Shown here: piece after piece, positions 37,447 to 48,925 of the stretch
Position numbering within the stretch: the first letter of the stretch is position 1
How the letters are laid out: each line of letters opens with the position of its first letter
Origin: Loxodes magnus
Taxonomy: Eukaryota; Ciliophora; Karyorelictea; Loxodida; Loxodidae
NCBI GenBank assembly: GCA_946699065.1
Contig: CAMPDV010000138.1
Span: 372,001 to 436,000 of the forward strand
Direction: 5' to 3'
DNA length: 64,000 bases
Program-made: the position numbers and the translations under genes
The notes under the pieces: generated by a model
Seen by the model: the letters and a program-made list of their open reading frames with translations, nothing else
What the model was told of the DNA's origin: nothing
Database searches by the model: none

Positions 37447-37989
37447 ATGTAAAAAGTAATAGAGGAAGGGATTTGTGTAAGTAAGTCACTACGAATAAGA
37501 CTGGAGCAAGAGAAAGTCCATTGAATGGAATAGATGCAGAATTCAAAAAAGATTTTTCGACTAATATAAAATGTCATAGAACTGGAAAAGGAGTTAGAAA
37601 AAATCCAGCACTTTGTGAACTTTCATATTATAGAAATAAATATACATACATTCAGCAATAATTCCTAAGAGTAGTATGAAACTAAGATGGATGAGCTGGA
37701 TCATGATCTATTAGTAACGTAACAGCAAAGCGAGAAAAGATAAGTTGAGAACAGGAGACAGTGAAGAACTAGAAATTGTTTTTCATAAAAGACCTAACAG
37801 CATATCTAGATGATCAATTAAGCGAACATAATGGAAATAGAAAGAATGCAAACAAGATTAAAACTTTCAAGAAGAAATGCTTCATCTATAATAGCACAAG
37901 ACATTTTTTGGAGAAACTACAGACAAAACAAGATAATTCTTAAGAAAATTTGAACTACATTTTAACCAACAAATGATGGAAAAATATGA
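37447..37989 (+). CDS. Unrecognised 180-aa coiled-coil-like protein, unit 1
   Basis: ATG 37447 to TGA 37987. Helical, charged sequence (NVIELEKELEKIQHFV, SRRNASSIIAQDIFWRNYRQ). Three earlier in-frame TGA codons are taken as Trp; the last of them (LKKIW) could instead be the stop. The unit 2 copy has identical length. No family recognised. Confidence 0.45.
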
Positions 37990-38849
37990 AATAAGAAGTG
38001 AACTGGCTTTTAACTAGGGAAACCGGGAATCTGCTCGATATTCAGGGGATTGAATTTTTTAAGAATAATTTTCCTTTCCTATAAAAGCTCTTAATTTGGT
38101 TCGAGATATTAAGCAATCCTCAAAAAATCCCTTTTTTATTAAAATTTAAATAAAAAAAATAAAAATTATACTTACTTATAATATAATTTCATTAATTATG
38201 GCTTATAACATAACATAATTAGTATAGAGGATAAATATAGCATACAATAGTCACTAGTATTATAATAAGTTAAATTATGGCAATTACTATAAAAAATATC
38301 AATTCCTAACTGATCATGCTACAACTTAGATAGAAGGTTTTAGAAAATTAAGAAACAACATGCAAGAATTAATCTTTAACGTCTAATTTTGACTGATTTT
38401 CAATTTTAAATTATTTGCTTAGGGAATTGAAAACAACTTTGAAAAGACATTGAATCATTGAAATAATGGAATTTTGAAAATCTCTCGAAACCAGAATAAA
38501 ATTATGTGAGTAAGTGCAAAAGGTATCCAAAAGCAAAAAATAACTAGTATGAAAGTAAAGTAGCAATTGGAAATGAAAAGGAAAAGGAAAATTAGATTTA
38601 AAGCTAGTATATTATATCAGTAACGAACCTATTAATGGTAGAAGCCACTTTAATTAATTATCATTATGTAAATAAAATATTTTAAATTTTAATTAATTTA
38701 AATATATTAGAAAAGTTAGTATCCTCTTAGTATTAAAAATAGATTAAAATTATATGTTCTAACTGGCTTTCTATTACTTTATTAAAGCATTTCTTCAAAA
38801 TTTATGATGAAAGTCTTATTTAAAAATATATGCTTATTTTTGTGGCTCA
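37990..38849. other. 860 bp without a recognised gene in unit 1
   Basis: AT-rich; the part at about 38560-38660 has a diverged match in unit 0 (27650-27750). A frame overlapping the next gene start also reads as protein-like, so the 5' end of the following gene is uncertain. Confidence 0.4.
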
Positions 38850-39863
38850 ATGAAAGACAAGTCTGATTATCTAAAAGTCTATATTGCTTGTAATTTATCA
38901 ATTTAGTTTAATCTTCCTTTTAGAAATAAAAAGCAGACCAAGTTTTAAGAAAAGACATTCTCGTTTACAAACAGGAAAAAAGCAGGATGAGAGGCATAGA
39001 AATTAAAAAAAACGTAGACACATCCTTATTTTCAAATAATTAGAATATTATAATCAAGTTTTATAGAGGAAGAGGTTCCCTGTGAAATAAATAAAACTCA
39101 AGAGGCTAATTTTATAAGTGAAAGTGTAAAACCTGAGTACTCTTCAAAATTTTTTCTTTTTTCAATTGTGTTAGCTGAACTCAAGGAGGAAACTCGCAGC
39201 TTAAGGTACCAAAATAATCGCTTCGCATGTTTCTATTCTAGTTTTACTAAGAAAAGAAAAAGTCGCTATGACCCTACTGATAGGGAATTGACTGATTTGT
39301 GGGATTAATTTTAAGAATTGAGTAATCAATAATGTTATAGCGAATTTAAACTTGGATTAACTCACGATTCTTTAGCAGAAAAATATAATTTTAGCAGTAC
39401 AAATGAAATAGAGGAAACTCAGTCTTTTGTTTCTTTCCAGATCCTTTCCAAAAAATATTAAACTAAAGATAAAGAAGAAAAACTATTTTTTGTGAGAGTG
39501 ATGAGCATTTATACATCTAATGTAACTATTTAAATAAAGATAAAAAATGACTGGGATGAAATGTAATGAATTTAAATTCAAGAACAAAGAAAATATTAGC
39601 TCAGAGAAAGAAAGTAGATTTAATACTTCAATAAGATATTTTGTAGCCTCTAGGATTAAATTTGCAAAAGGAAATTTTTTAACTCAAAAATTAAAGAAAG
39701 GGTAGCTGGTACTGCTTAGAAGGAGAAAACGATCTCTTTAAAGTGGTTGCAAATCTATGCGATGAGTAATCTTCAATTTAAACTTTTCGGTATGTCTAAT
39801 CTAATTTTTATTTTAGATCCAAAAAGATTTACAAGTAATATGAAAAAAAATTTTAACTGCTGA
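38850..39863 (+). CDS. Unrecognised 337-aa protein, intact in unit 1
   Basis: The frame from ATG 38850 to TGA 39861 is open with internal TGA codons. From about residue 85 the composition is clearly protein-like (FLFSIVLAELKEETRSLRYQ, RYDPTDRELTDLWDQFQELS, EEKLFFVRVMSIYTSNVTIQ). The segment at 39500-39600 (KIKNDWDEMQ followed by WIQIQEQRKYQLRER) resembles the PAS-to-coiled-coil linker of sensor proteins, but this is weak. TGA 39567 is TTA in unit 2, which supports reading it as Trp and continuing. A start in an overlapping frame (about 38806) is an alternative for the N-terminus. Confidence 0.5.
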
Positions 39864-40400
39864 AAATAAGAGTAAATGGAATAAACAAGCATTAAAAAGA
39901 AAAAACTTATACAAAACATCTTCTACTAAAAATTGGTTGAATAAATTGGTCAAGCCAATTTTCAAAAGGAAGCATCTGAGATTTTTACAATTTAATAGCT
40001 GAGATTTTACAGCTAATTAAAGTAGTACTAAACTAGAAAGAAGATATAAAGTTTTTAAAAAGGACAATGAAAGATTTATGTAGTGTCTTAACAATAGGAA
40101 AAATTTACTCAAATTTATGTCTTAAAAGGGAGATTTAAATGTCTTCTGATTAATGCAATAAATGAGACCAGCCAATTTAATACTAAGTCTCGAAATAGAC
40201 AATATATTAATTTTTTGAATGGCAAAACAGCAAAGACCTGATCTTCTAACTTAAAAAAACATAGTTAAAATCATAATAAAATGAAAATAACAGATTATCA
40301 GTTTTAAAATTAGAGCAAGGGGAAGAAACAAAGTTATTTTAGAAAATTGGCAAAACACAAAAAAAAAATTAATTATAGTGGCTTTGCCATTATTAGCTTA

Positions 40401-41058
40401 CCACTTTTAAGCTTAATCGTGTTTATTCTTATAGTACTTTTGTAACTTCCTTTGAAGTTGCTCATATATTTTTTGCTCTTCTTTTTCTATCGCTAAATTT
40501 TTTCTTCCTCTTTTAGTATGATAAACTCTTATGCTTCTTCTAGTATCTTCTTCATTTTAATAATATTTGCTTCTGCTATTTCTTCATACAGTTCTAATTT
40601 TTAGCATAATTTTCTTCTATAAATTTATTCTTATTGTGTATAAAATAGTCAGTTCAGTTTATTCCAGATTTTCAATTCTTTTATCTTTTACTTTTCGTAA
40701 ATTATTAGCGTTATCCACTAAATGTCCTTTTCTCTTGCAAAATTAGCATCTTGGCATTGTTCTCTGTTTATAAGATGATATTTAATCTGTCTTGATGTTC
40801 ACAGGAACTTCATTGGATTTGTTTTAGAATTAAATAGATTACGTTTATGCCGCAATATTACTAAGCTACTCCTCTACCTAGTTAATTTCCTTTTTAAATT
40901 ACTTGCTATTATATTGAATCTTCACAGTATTTGATGGCAGGTTTTTAATTTTTTGGTTTAGTTATTTGGCTCAATTTAAGAGATTATTACTTTCTGTGTA
41001 TAATTTTTGCAATTCCTTTAGTAGTTAAGATTAAAGATTTCAATCTCTTTTCTTTATT
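40401..41058 (-). CDS. Second zinc-knuckle, Gag-like protein, unit 1, ends uncertain
   Basis: Minus-strand frame with helical N-terminal part (LLKELQKLYTESNNLLNWAK, KKEINQVEEQLSNIAAQ), a linker (NEVPVNIKTDQISSYKQR) and CQFCKRKGHLVDNA at about 40700-40745. This fits CX2CX4HX4C except that the last Cys is Ala in both units, so metal binding may be lost. A basic, charged tail follows (RRSIRVYHTKRGRKNLAIEK, IYEQLQRKLQKYYKNKH). Start and stop are approximate: no in-frame ATG or TGA marks them clearly. Architecture resembles retroelement Gag, with no retroelement enzymes nearby. Confidence 0.45.
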
Positions 41059-41568
41059 CAAGATACAAGAGCAAGATAATCACCAAGAAAAATGGAAAAT
41101 ACTTTTAAATATTGGATGAAGATATTACAGATTTATAGACTTTCAGAAAATGAAAAATTAGAGGAAATAGGATTTTAAAGTTCCAGAAAAGCGTCAAAAG
41201 TTTTATTTTAGTATTCATATTCATTTTATACCTTTTAAGCCTGAATGTATGTCAGGAGTAACAAAGCACCTTTATTAGATTTAAGATTAATTAAAATCAT
41301 GCCAAGTGCTTTAAAGCTTAATGAACATACTATTCTATATTTAGAAACTACAGTCTCATACTTTAAATTTCAATTAAACTAAAAAATTTTTTTGACGTCT
41401 TTAATTGCAAGAATTGCTTCTTTCAATTATAGATGCTAGTAAATGCTTTTAAATTCCCTTTTAGTTTTGTCTTTATCTCTTCATTTTCTTTAATTAATCC
41501 TTCTTTCTACTCCTCTTTAGCTTCTTCCTTTTTGCTTTCTCCATTTCAAGGAATCTAAAGTCTCCTTT

Positions 41569-42110
41569 TCATTAGTTTCTTGTGAAATATTTTGATTTAT
41601 AAGTTTAAATGCTCCAATTTAAACCTTGAAAATGAGCTTATATATTCTTGATTGTATAGCATGAGACACCTTTACTGTTACATCATATAACTTGAAATTT
41701 CGTTTATTGTATATCTGATATCCTAAATAAAATTTATTAAATCTATTTAAAATTTGCTCTCTAATGCTATTTTAAATACAGTATTTTAACTTTCTTTTTA
41801 TTGTTTCGGTTTCATAAATTCTACTACTTCACATAATACTACAACCTGAGTTATTTATCTCATGCAAAAATGGTGTAAATAACTTACAACAGTTTAATGC
41901 TTTTTTCTGCTAGTTTAGATGAATCATTTGTAAAAATTAGAATTTTATAGATTTTAAATAGTATTCTGAGTCCTAATTCTCCTACCTTCTTCAGTATATC
42001 TAAAATCAAATCTAATATTGCAAATACAAGTCCATTACTAGTTCCTTGTAATATTTCCTTTGGAATATCAATTGCTAATATGGGAAATCCATCAAAATAA
42101 AGCTTTTGGC
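41569..42110 (-). CDS. Unrecognised protein, frame or intron unresolved, unit 1
   Basis: Two overlapping minus-strand frames read as protein. One covers about 41900-42110 (IPKEILQGTSNGLVFAILDL, LKKVGELGLRILFKIYKILI). The other covers about 41480-41890 (KRKLKYCIQNSIREQILNRF, KFYLGYQIYNKRNFKLYDV, INQNISQETNEKETLDSLK). They probably belong to one gene joined by a tiny intron or broken by a frameshift. The first frame ends at TGA 41569-41571. Unit 2 has one extra base near the junction. Confidence 0.4.
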
Positions 42111-42251
42111 TTTATTATTTTAGAAGGATATAAAAAATTATAAGCCTAAGGGTGATTCTGAGACTTATTAGAAGATTTAAAAGGTGATCTAGTCCTTTAA
42201 CTTAAAGGAGATTTCCATATAAAGAACATAACAAAGGTTTAAGAATTATAA

Positions 42252-42752
42252 ATGACTGAAAATAGATTAGCTTGGATAATTAGCTTTATATACAAAGGGT
42301 AACTTGAAACTCAGCAATAGAATAAAAAAATATAATTTAATGAGCAGAATCTATGAAAATATTAAGTAAGCTAAAAAGATAAGAATTTTGGACTTCCAGA
42401 TTCAGTAAGTACAAACCAGGAGTAAGATTTGACTCCAATCGAACTTTTCGAAGTTTCATCTTCCCAGAATAATTAAATAGGATTATCATATCGCGAAACA
42501 ATCCAAAGCACGCAATTAGTCAAAGTAATAGCTTGGATTTAAAAAAAGAAAAACTCATAGAAGAAACATTATCACTGCTAATATCTAGTTAAGAAATAGA
42601 AGAAGAAAAAAGCTTAAAAATTATAAAGAAATAAACTTTAGCAAGATATTATTTGTATAATGGATAATGCTGTAGAAGACGTTTGCTGGTTACTAGATAG
42701 AAACCTATTAATTGATATCTTGAAGTATACAGAATAAAAAATAAGAGAATGA
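42252..42752 (+). CDS. Unrecognised 166-aa protein, unit 1
   Basis: ATG 42252 to TGA 42750, same length in unit 2. The first 110 residues look soluble (GLPDSVSTNQEQDLTPIELF, NQIGLSYRETIQSTQLVKVI). After about 42530 a different frame is more convincing (KLIEETLSLLISSQEIEEEK), so a short intron or shift may lie near 42520-42560. No family recognised. Confidence 0.4.
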
Positions 42753-42930
42753 GAGAGCTTTCAAATATTCCTTTACTTTAATCTCGTATTAATTTGGTTT
42801 TTTATCATTTTTTAAATTTAAGAACTACTAAAAATAAAATAGTTTAATTGCTAAAAAGCTAGAAATAATAAATACTAGCAACCTAGTTAAATAATACAAA
42901 TATACTAATATACATTTTTTTAAATATCAG

Positions 42931-43290
42931 TCAAATATTTTTCTCTTTCAATAAAGCATATTCCGCTATATTTTCTCTTTGGTTAATTGAATTTATTGTT
43001 AATAAATTATTTTGATTATTATAGTTTATCTTGTTCTTTAAGCATTTCAAGGTGTTTCTTTTGTATATTGGAGTATAATTCTATGCCCATTTATTAATTA
43101 AGGAGTTCTATTTTAGGAATTCAAGTTTATATAGCAATTTAGTTTTATCCTTTATTGGCTTTACCTCAAAAAGCCAAACTATTTTTAAATCCTAAGCAAT
43201 TTCTGTTAAATGCTTGCAATAAAATATCTATAATCATTGAAGTTTTTCCTTTATAACAGATGATAGTATAATTAGCGTTAATAACGGTAC
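42931..43290 (-). CDS. Unrecognised protein, about 120 aa visible, unit 1
   Basis: The frame ending at TGA 42931-42933 reads as soluble protein (KEKLQWLQIFYCKHLTEIAQ, VWLFEVKPIKDKTKLLYKLE, INKWAQNYTPIYKRN). One TGA is internal (Trp of LQWLQ). The start is not clear, and a second frame is open over the same DNA. It lies just downstream of the gene at 43575-44207 on the same strand and may be its continuation through an unseen intron. Confidence 0.35.
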
Positions 43291-43574
43291 ATACTGAGTT
43301 CATTTTGAAGATAATGAGAAAGACTTCTTAATTTAAATTCAGAGAAAGCCTCTTTTCAAGGTTTTTAAAGTAGTTAGTATTGGTACTTCAGGGATCATAC
43401 TTTATTACTAATTATTGGTCTTTAATTCTTTATGTAGTTGCCAAAATATTTTCATTTAGATACTTTTAAGTATCTTCTGCTTTATTATACATTACTAGTA
43501 TTAGGTAAATTCTATGGTGTTCAGAATTACTATAAATCATAATAATATAAACCAATGCTCTAATTTCAACCTTC

Positions 43575-44207
43575 TCACTAAGTAAATTGTGCTAAATATT
43601 TAGTTTCTAGATAAAAAATTAAGTATGAGTTAGGGTTTTCAATGCTAGTCTTATTATCCTAAAATTATAGTCCATTCACTTCTTTCTACCAAAGTTTAGC
43701 AAGATCTTGATAAAAATAAATAAAGTAAGGGTATATTAATAATGTGCTTAGTTTAGATTATGAGTAAATAATAAGCTGCTTGTAAATTTGACTGTCTAAG
43801 AAATTATTTATCTGTACTAGTGATGGTTCAGCTAAACTGAATTAACAGGTACTTTAATTGTGTAGAGAGCTTATAGAAAATAACTCCTGCATAGTTATTT
43901 TATCTTTTACTTCTTTTATTTAACTCCTTCTTTATTTAATCATAGCTTTGCTTATTTAAATTCTAGAAAATCAGATCTGGTGCTATAAAAACAATTTCAA
44001 ATTTTGCTTGATAGTACTATGAGAATTACAATGCAATTCAGCACTATCAGACTCATAAATTATTTGTAAAGGATAAATTAAATTAAACGATTGTACCTGA
44101 TCAATGGATAGCCAAAGCTTTCTACAGTGAATTTCATTATTATTTATTAATTTCGAATGAAAAGTTTCCAGCAGCTTATCTAATTCTGCTCTTTTTTCCT
44201 TTAACAT
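43575..44207 (-). CDS. Unrecognised 210-aa protein, unit 1
   Basis: ATG 44205-44207 to TGA 43575-43577, with one internal TGA as Trp (HQIWFSRIQ). The N-terminal 74 codons contain no TAA or TAG at all. Sequence is soluble and mixed alpha/beta in composition (ELDKLLETFHSKLINNNE, HCRKLWLSIDQVQSFNLIYP, CQFSLAEPSLVQINNFLDSQ, YQDLAKLWQKEVNG). The unit 2 copy has exactly the same length (58493-59125). The best of the unit-borne unknown genes. No family recognised. Confidence 0.6.
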
Positions 44208-45319
44208 CTTATTTTAAAGCATCAAATAGATTTTTTTGAACTGCTACATCCTTAAAGAATGAATATCTGACATCTTATCTAATTTTAGGATAACTTGAGA
44301 TAGAATCTATACAAATGAAGCAAATAAATCTCTCAAAATATTCTGAAATGTTCAAAATTAAAATTCATAGGAATTTCATTAAAAGGACCTTGAAATTAGA
44401 ATCAAAAGAAAAATTTTTAATAATTAGATCTAAATTAACTCCTCTTTCTTTTCTCCATGTAAACCTATTTCAATCCTAAATAATCTTTATAGCTATAAAT
44501 AATTAAAAGGAAGTTAAAAGAAAGATATATTTTTAGGTTCTTCTTGTGATTAAGCAAAACAAAAATTAACATTTTAGAGTTTCTCAAATAAGACTCTTAA
44601 TCTTGAATTTACTTGATCAGGCAAACTCTAGCTTCTTTAATTTTTTGAACTTACACCTATAAATTCTCCTTTACTATAGTTTGATCTTGCTATTTCACAA
44701 TTATTGCATTATTTAATTTTAGTTCAGATTAACTATATCTTAGTCTATTGGTCCATTTTTAGTCTATAAGATAATAATCGAATTTTTCTAAGAGTTTGAA
44801 AACTAAGAGACTATTAATGCTTTATATAGCAATTAGTTTAATTTAAAGCTTTCAAATCTACTAATTGATAGTCAATCATACATATTTAAAGAGTTTCTTC
44901 CCCTTTCTATAGAGTTTTACTTTTGCTATTCAAATAGTTTAATCATAATTTATATAATTAATCATCTTATTTTAAGTCTCATAGCTCTATCCTTTATAAA
45001 TCTAATCCTTTTTCTTTTTGTCGTTTATATTGACTTAAATTTTAGGTTGATAGTAAAGGTTAAATTTGAAAAAGCTAAATATAAAATTTAACTGTGATAT
45101 TAATATTTTTATTTATATACATATATAATTCAACTCTTATTCCAATTACTTACGTAGCTGTATTTAGTAACTTATATTAGTTTAGTTCTATAAACTTATT
45201 TGTTCTGATCATTGAAGTTGACATTTACCTTTTAGTTGTTCATATTTATTATCCTTAATTAATTGTGCGATGCTTCGATGCCATTATTTAATTGACATTT
45301 GCTTCATCTTTATAAAGTT
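44208..45319. other. Intergenic flank upstream of old yellow enzyme copy 2
   Basis: 1.1 kb, AT-rich, no gene seen. It contains two TGATAGT words (44866-44872 and 45048-45054); in unit 2 the 182 bp between them are deleted. Diverged relatives of this flank occur at about 24350-24815 and 29760-29930. Confidence 0.6.
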
Positions 45320-46423
45320 ATGGCTTTCCCTAATTTATTGTCTGCTTATTCTGGAAAAGGCTAGCAATACTAAAACAGAATTGTTATGGCTGCTCTGACT
45401 CGCTAGAGATCGGGTAAATTGGAAATTCCTAATGATATTATGCTCTAGTATTATGGTATGAGAGGAGATTGTGGTCTAATTTTATCCGAAGCGAGTCCAA
45501 TTTGTGCCGATGGTAATGCTTTCCCAGAAGCTGGTGGAATATATAATGAGGAGTAGGTTGAAGGTTGGAGAAAAATAGTAGATGCAGTACATGCAAAGGG
45601 AGCAAAAATATGTATCTAAGTATGTCATGGTGGAAGATCTATGCCAAGTGATATACTAAATGGATAAATTCCTATATCTTCATCTGCTGTTCTCAACAAA
45701 TTCAATCCAAAATATGTAACTCCTAGAGAAATGAACTAAGAGGATTTCTAAAGAGTCTTATAGTAATTCTACTAAGCAGCTGTATACGCAAAGAAAGCCG
45801 GATTTGATTCTATTTAGCTACATGGAGCTAATGGATACTTAATTGATTAGTTCCTAAGAGATAATGCAAATCAACGTACAGATGAATACGGTGGATCAGC
45901 TGAAAAAAGATGCAAATTCCCTTTGCAAGTCTTAGATAAGTTCTGCGAAGTATTTGAGCCACAAAATGTAGGAATTAAAATTTCACCAGTAGGAAGATAT
46001 AACGATATGTTTGATAGTGATCCTTTAACTACCTATTCTTACTTAATCAGTCAGCTAAATTAAAGAAATATTGGATTCATCGAAGTTATGGAAGCAACTG
46101 AGTTATTTGCTCCTAGGAATTAAATTTATCCAACTGGAAATGAACAAATGCCAGATGTATGTGGAGTGTTACGTCCTCTTTTCAATGGAGTTTACATAGC
46201 AAATAACGGGATTTCATTAGAATAAGGAGAGGAAATGATACAGTAAGGAAAATGTGACTTAGTATCATATGGAAGATTCTTCATATCAAATCCAGATTTG
46301 GTAGAAAGGGTTTAAAATGGATGGGAAATTAACAAAAATGCAGATCCAAAAACATTTTTCACTCATGAAGTTGAAGGTTACCTAGATTACCCACTATACG
46401 CAGACTGGAAGAAGAGCTAGTGA
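45320..46423 (+). CDS. Old yellow enzyme family FMN ene-reductase, copy 2
   Basis: Same 367-aa frame, catalytic residues and length as copy 1. The differences I noticed are synonymous except one: codon 46313-46315 is TAA (Gln) where copies 1 and 3 have AAA (Lys) near the C-terminus (ERVQNGW). In the standard code this would be a stop; here it is a Lys-to-Gln change close to the FMN phosphate-binding segment. Confidence 0.95.
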
Positions 46424-46999
46424 AATAACTAAAAACATTAAATTTTTAATTAAAACTAAAAATCATAAAGCAAGGTAAATATAATTAAGATATCTCACTT
46501 AAATCATTTTTACTAAAGTTAATAGTATACTTAAATGCTTAAATTACCAAAGGATTTAAAAGATGATTATTATAAATAGCAATTAGGATTTGGTTGTTTC
46601 ATAGTAGAAATTGTAAATTTCTTACTCATCTGAAAGATTTAAAAATAAAGTAAAATAGTATGAATAAATTAAATAATTAATAGTTAGTTAAAGCAAATAA
46701 TATCAAAAAAATTACATAAAACAATAGAATAAGTAAATACTTTTATTCGATTCGCTAATTATGCTCTTAACTATTCTATAATTTATCACTTTTTAACTTA
46801 TAATAGTTATTAAATGATCATACGATACAATTTTGAAGGAAGTTATCTAATATGTTTAAGAATTTTAGATGAAAGTCTTTTGTTTATAGCCTCTCTAATA
46901 TTGTTAGTGAGACTGTTAAATAATTAATGAGGATAGAAGAAATTTATGTTTTTAGATAAATAGCAATCATTACTCTATAAATACACATGTTTAGAGTTA

Positions 47000-48125
47000 T
47001 CAAGCGTTTGTGTTGTAATTAAGGAGTTTCTTAGGTGTAATCTTTTCTACAAAATAGCAATCAATTAGCAATTGAACTATTTTGTCCTGCAAATTACATC
47101 TAAACTGTAATATTTTTGATGAATTTGAATAGATAATCTTCTGCCTTAAAACTTTCCAAAGCTTTTTAGTCCTTAAGCTAATGTTTATTTTACTCGTTTG
47201 CTATTTGATTCCATTGTATTGGCTATCATAACGATATATCATATCTTTACATAATATTTTCAATACTCCTTTTATAACATTGCCTATATGAATATCTATT
47301 CTCATCTATAATTAACTCTAACATACTTTGTTCGTCTCTTCTATAGCATTAATTAAACTTAGTCCAAAATTGATTATATTTACAAGCTCCTAACTATAAC
47401 TTCTCTCTTTTTTATCCTTTTATTCATTATATTCAATTGCTACGTAACAATCTCCAATGTTCAAACCTTTTATCATTAGTTCTAAACGCATAAAACATCA
47501 AAGTTAGAGAAAAAATGGTTTAGAATTCCAATAATAGTTTAAGGAGAATTTTAGCTTGAGAATGCAGTAAATCCCACTATATTCGCAAACATAATTGGCA
47601 AGTTCTTAATCTCTTCAGCTACAATCTATCCTTCCTTAAGACTCTTAATTACATGAATAGGCATCAAGTGATTCAACAAATTTTCTGTTTTCTATTTTCA
47701 AGTTAAGCAGCTCTTTTACTTTAAAAGCATATATCTCATTTATCTCCTTATATAGATCGAAATTAAGATGAAGAAGTTACAAGTAAGCAAAGTTTAAAAG
47801 AGGATTAAGTAATTAGTATTTTCTAGTTTAAATCCTTTTATCTATCAAAAGGTAGTACTAAATAGCTTTCTCCTTTATATTTATCATTTTAACAATTTTA
47901 GATATTTAATGGTGTTTGATAATTTAAGTCTAGTATTATCTGAGATTTCTTTTAATGTCTCTTGCTAATATTACTGATATTATTTGTCAACATCTTTTAA
48001 ATTTAGCTTTATGCTGTTTTTGGTTCATTTTATGACTTCTTAGCTTTCTTTAGATTTCAAGATCTTTTTGAGAGGAATTATCCTTTTAAGATAAAGAGCC
48101 CATTTAGTCCAAATCATGTATACCA
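47000..48125 (-). pseudogene. Decayed class III nucleotidyl cyclase, unit 2
   Basis: Nearly identical to the unit 1 pseudogene and shares its lesions: the 10-nt and 1-nt losses in the catalytic core and the missing membrane-domain segment. It therefore decayed before the two units were duplicated. At the extreme 3' end it matches the intact gene slightly better than unit 1 does (TTATCAAGCGTTTGTG). Confidence 0.87.
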
Positions 48126-48925
48126 CAAAAGAGTATAGACACTTTCTTATGCTTATCCTTGCTTACTTTCCTTATGACTCTCTTCACTATAAAGTTGGGA
48201 AGTTTATGATAATAGTTTGTTAGCTTTAAGATATAGTTATCGTTAAGAACTTTGGGCAGGAATCTATTCTTCTCAAACATATTAACTTAGATATGCAAAA
48301 TAGCATAAAGACATAGATAAAGTACAGAGATACATAGCCCAGTAGAAAAGCTCTCAGTCTAATGAAGCTATCTATACTCTTTTAAATCCAGTATTTTATT
48401 AAGAATTTATATGAAAGACACAAAAAATCAGCTAGATAGGAGTAAAAAGCTGCATAATATTATAGATAGGCAGCTTCAGTACTATTAATGAAGGGATAAA
48501 TGTGTAAGTGATATTTTAATACATATGGAAGAATATAATAATAGAGTTGAACACTAAAATAGAATCAGAATAACAGTAGTTAATCCACTTCTAAGTATGC
48601 TATCTAGCATATAATTTTAATCTTTAAGTGTAAATCAATTATATAGTAGAAGTAAAACAGCATTTTTAAAAGTTAAATAGTCTCTATAGAATTGATTAAA
48701 GCAAATAACTTGGAATAGCAAAAGTCAAATAATTTAGATATTATAGAGACATACATTAATAACTGTAATTTTTTATTATGAGAAGGAAAAATGCTTTCTT
48801 TATGTTTGTCAATCTAGAGTAAATCCTTATTAGGGCTAGAAAAATTATAATAATAATAAAATATTAACGTGGCGTCACCTTTATTTGGTTTACCAAATAT
48901 TAGAATTTATAGAGGTTTGCATAAA

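Larger units (their letters stand above)
30306..45230. repeat. Tandem unit 1 (14,925 bp)
   Basis: High identity to unit 2 starts at 30306 (matching 45231). Old yellow enzyme start codons 1 and 2 are exactly 14,925 bp apart. The offset stays 14,925 to at least 34681 and is 14,918 from 37090 to 44207, so there are few indels. The unit carries an intact old yellow enzyme gene, a cyclase pseudogene and about eight candidate genes of unknown function. No terminal inverted repeats or target-site duplications were noticed. Confidence 0.9.

Noticed and set aside
41092-41718. Plus-strand frame starting MENTFKYWMKILQIYR opposite the unit genes.
   Set aside because: The first part looks like protein, but it overlaps a more convincing minus-strand gene and becomes hydrophobic low-complexity sequence. 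Too uncertain to annotate.
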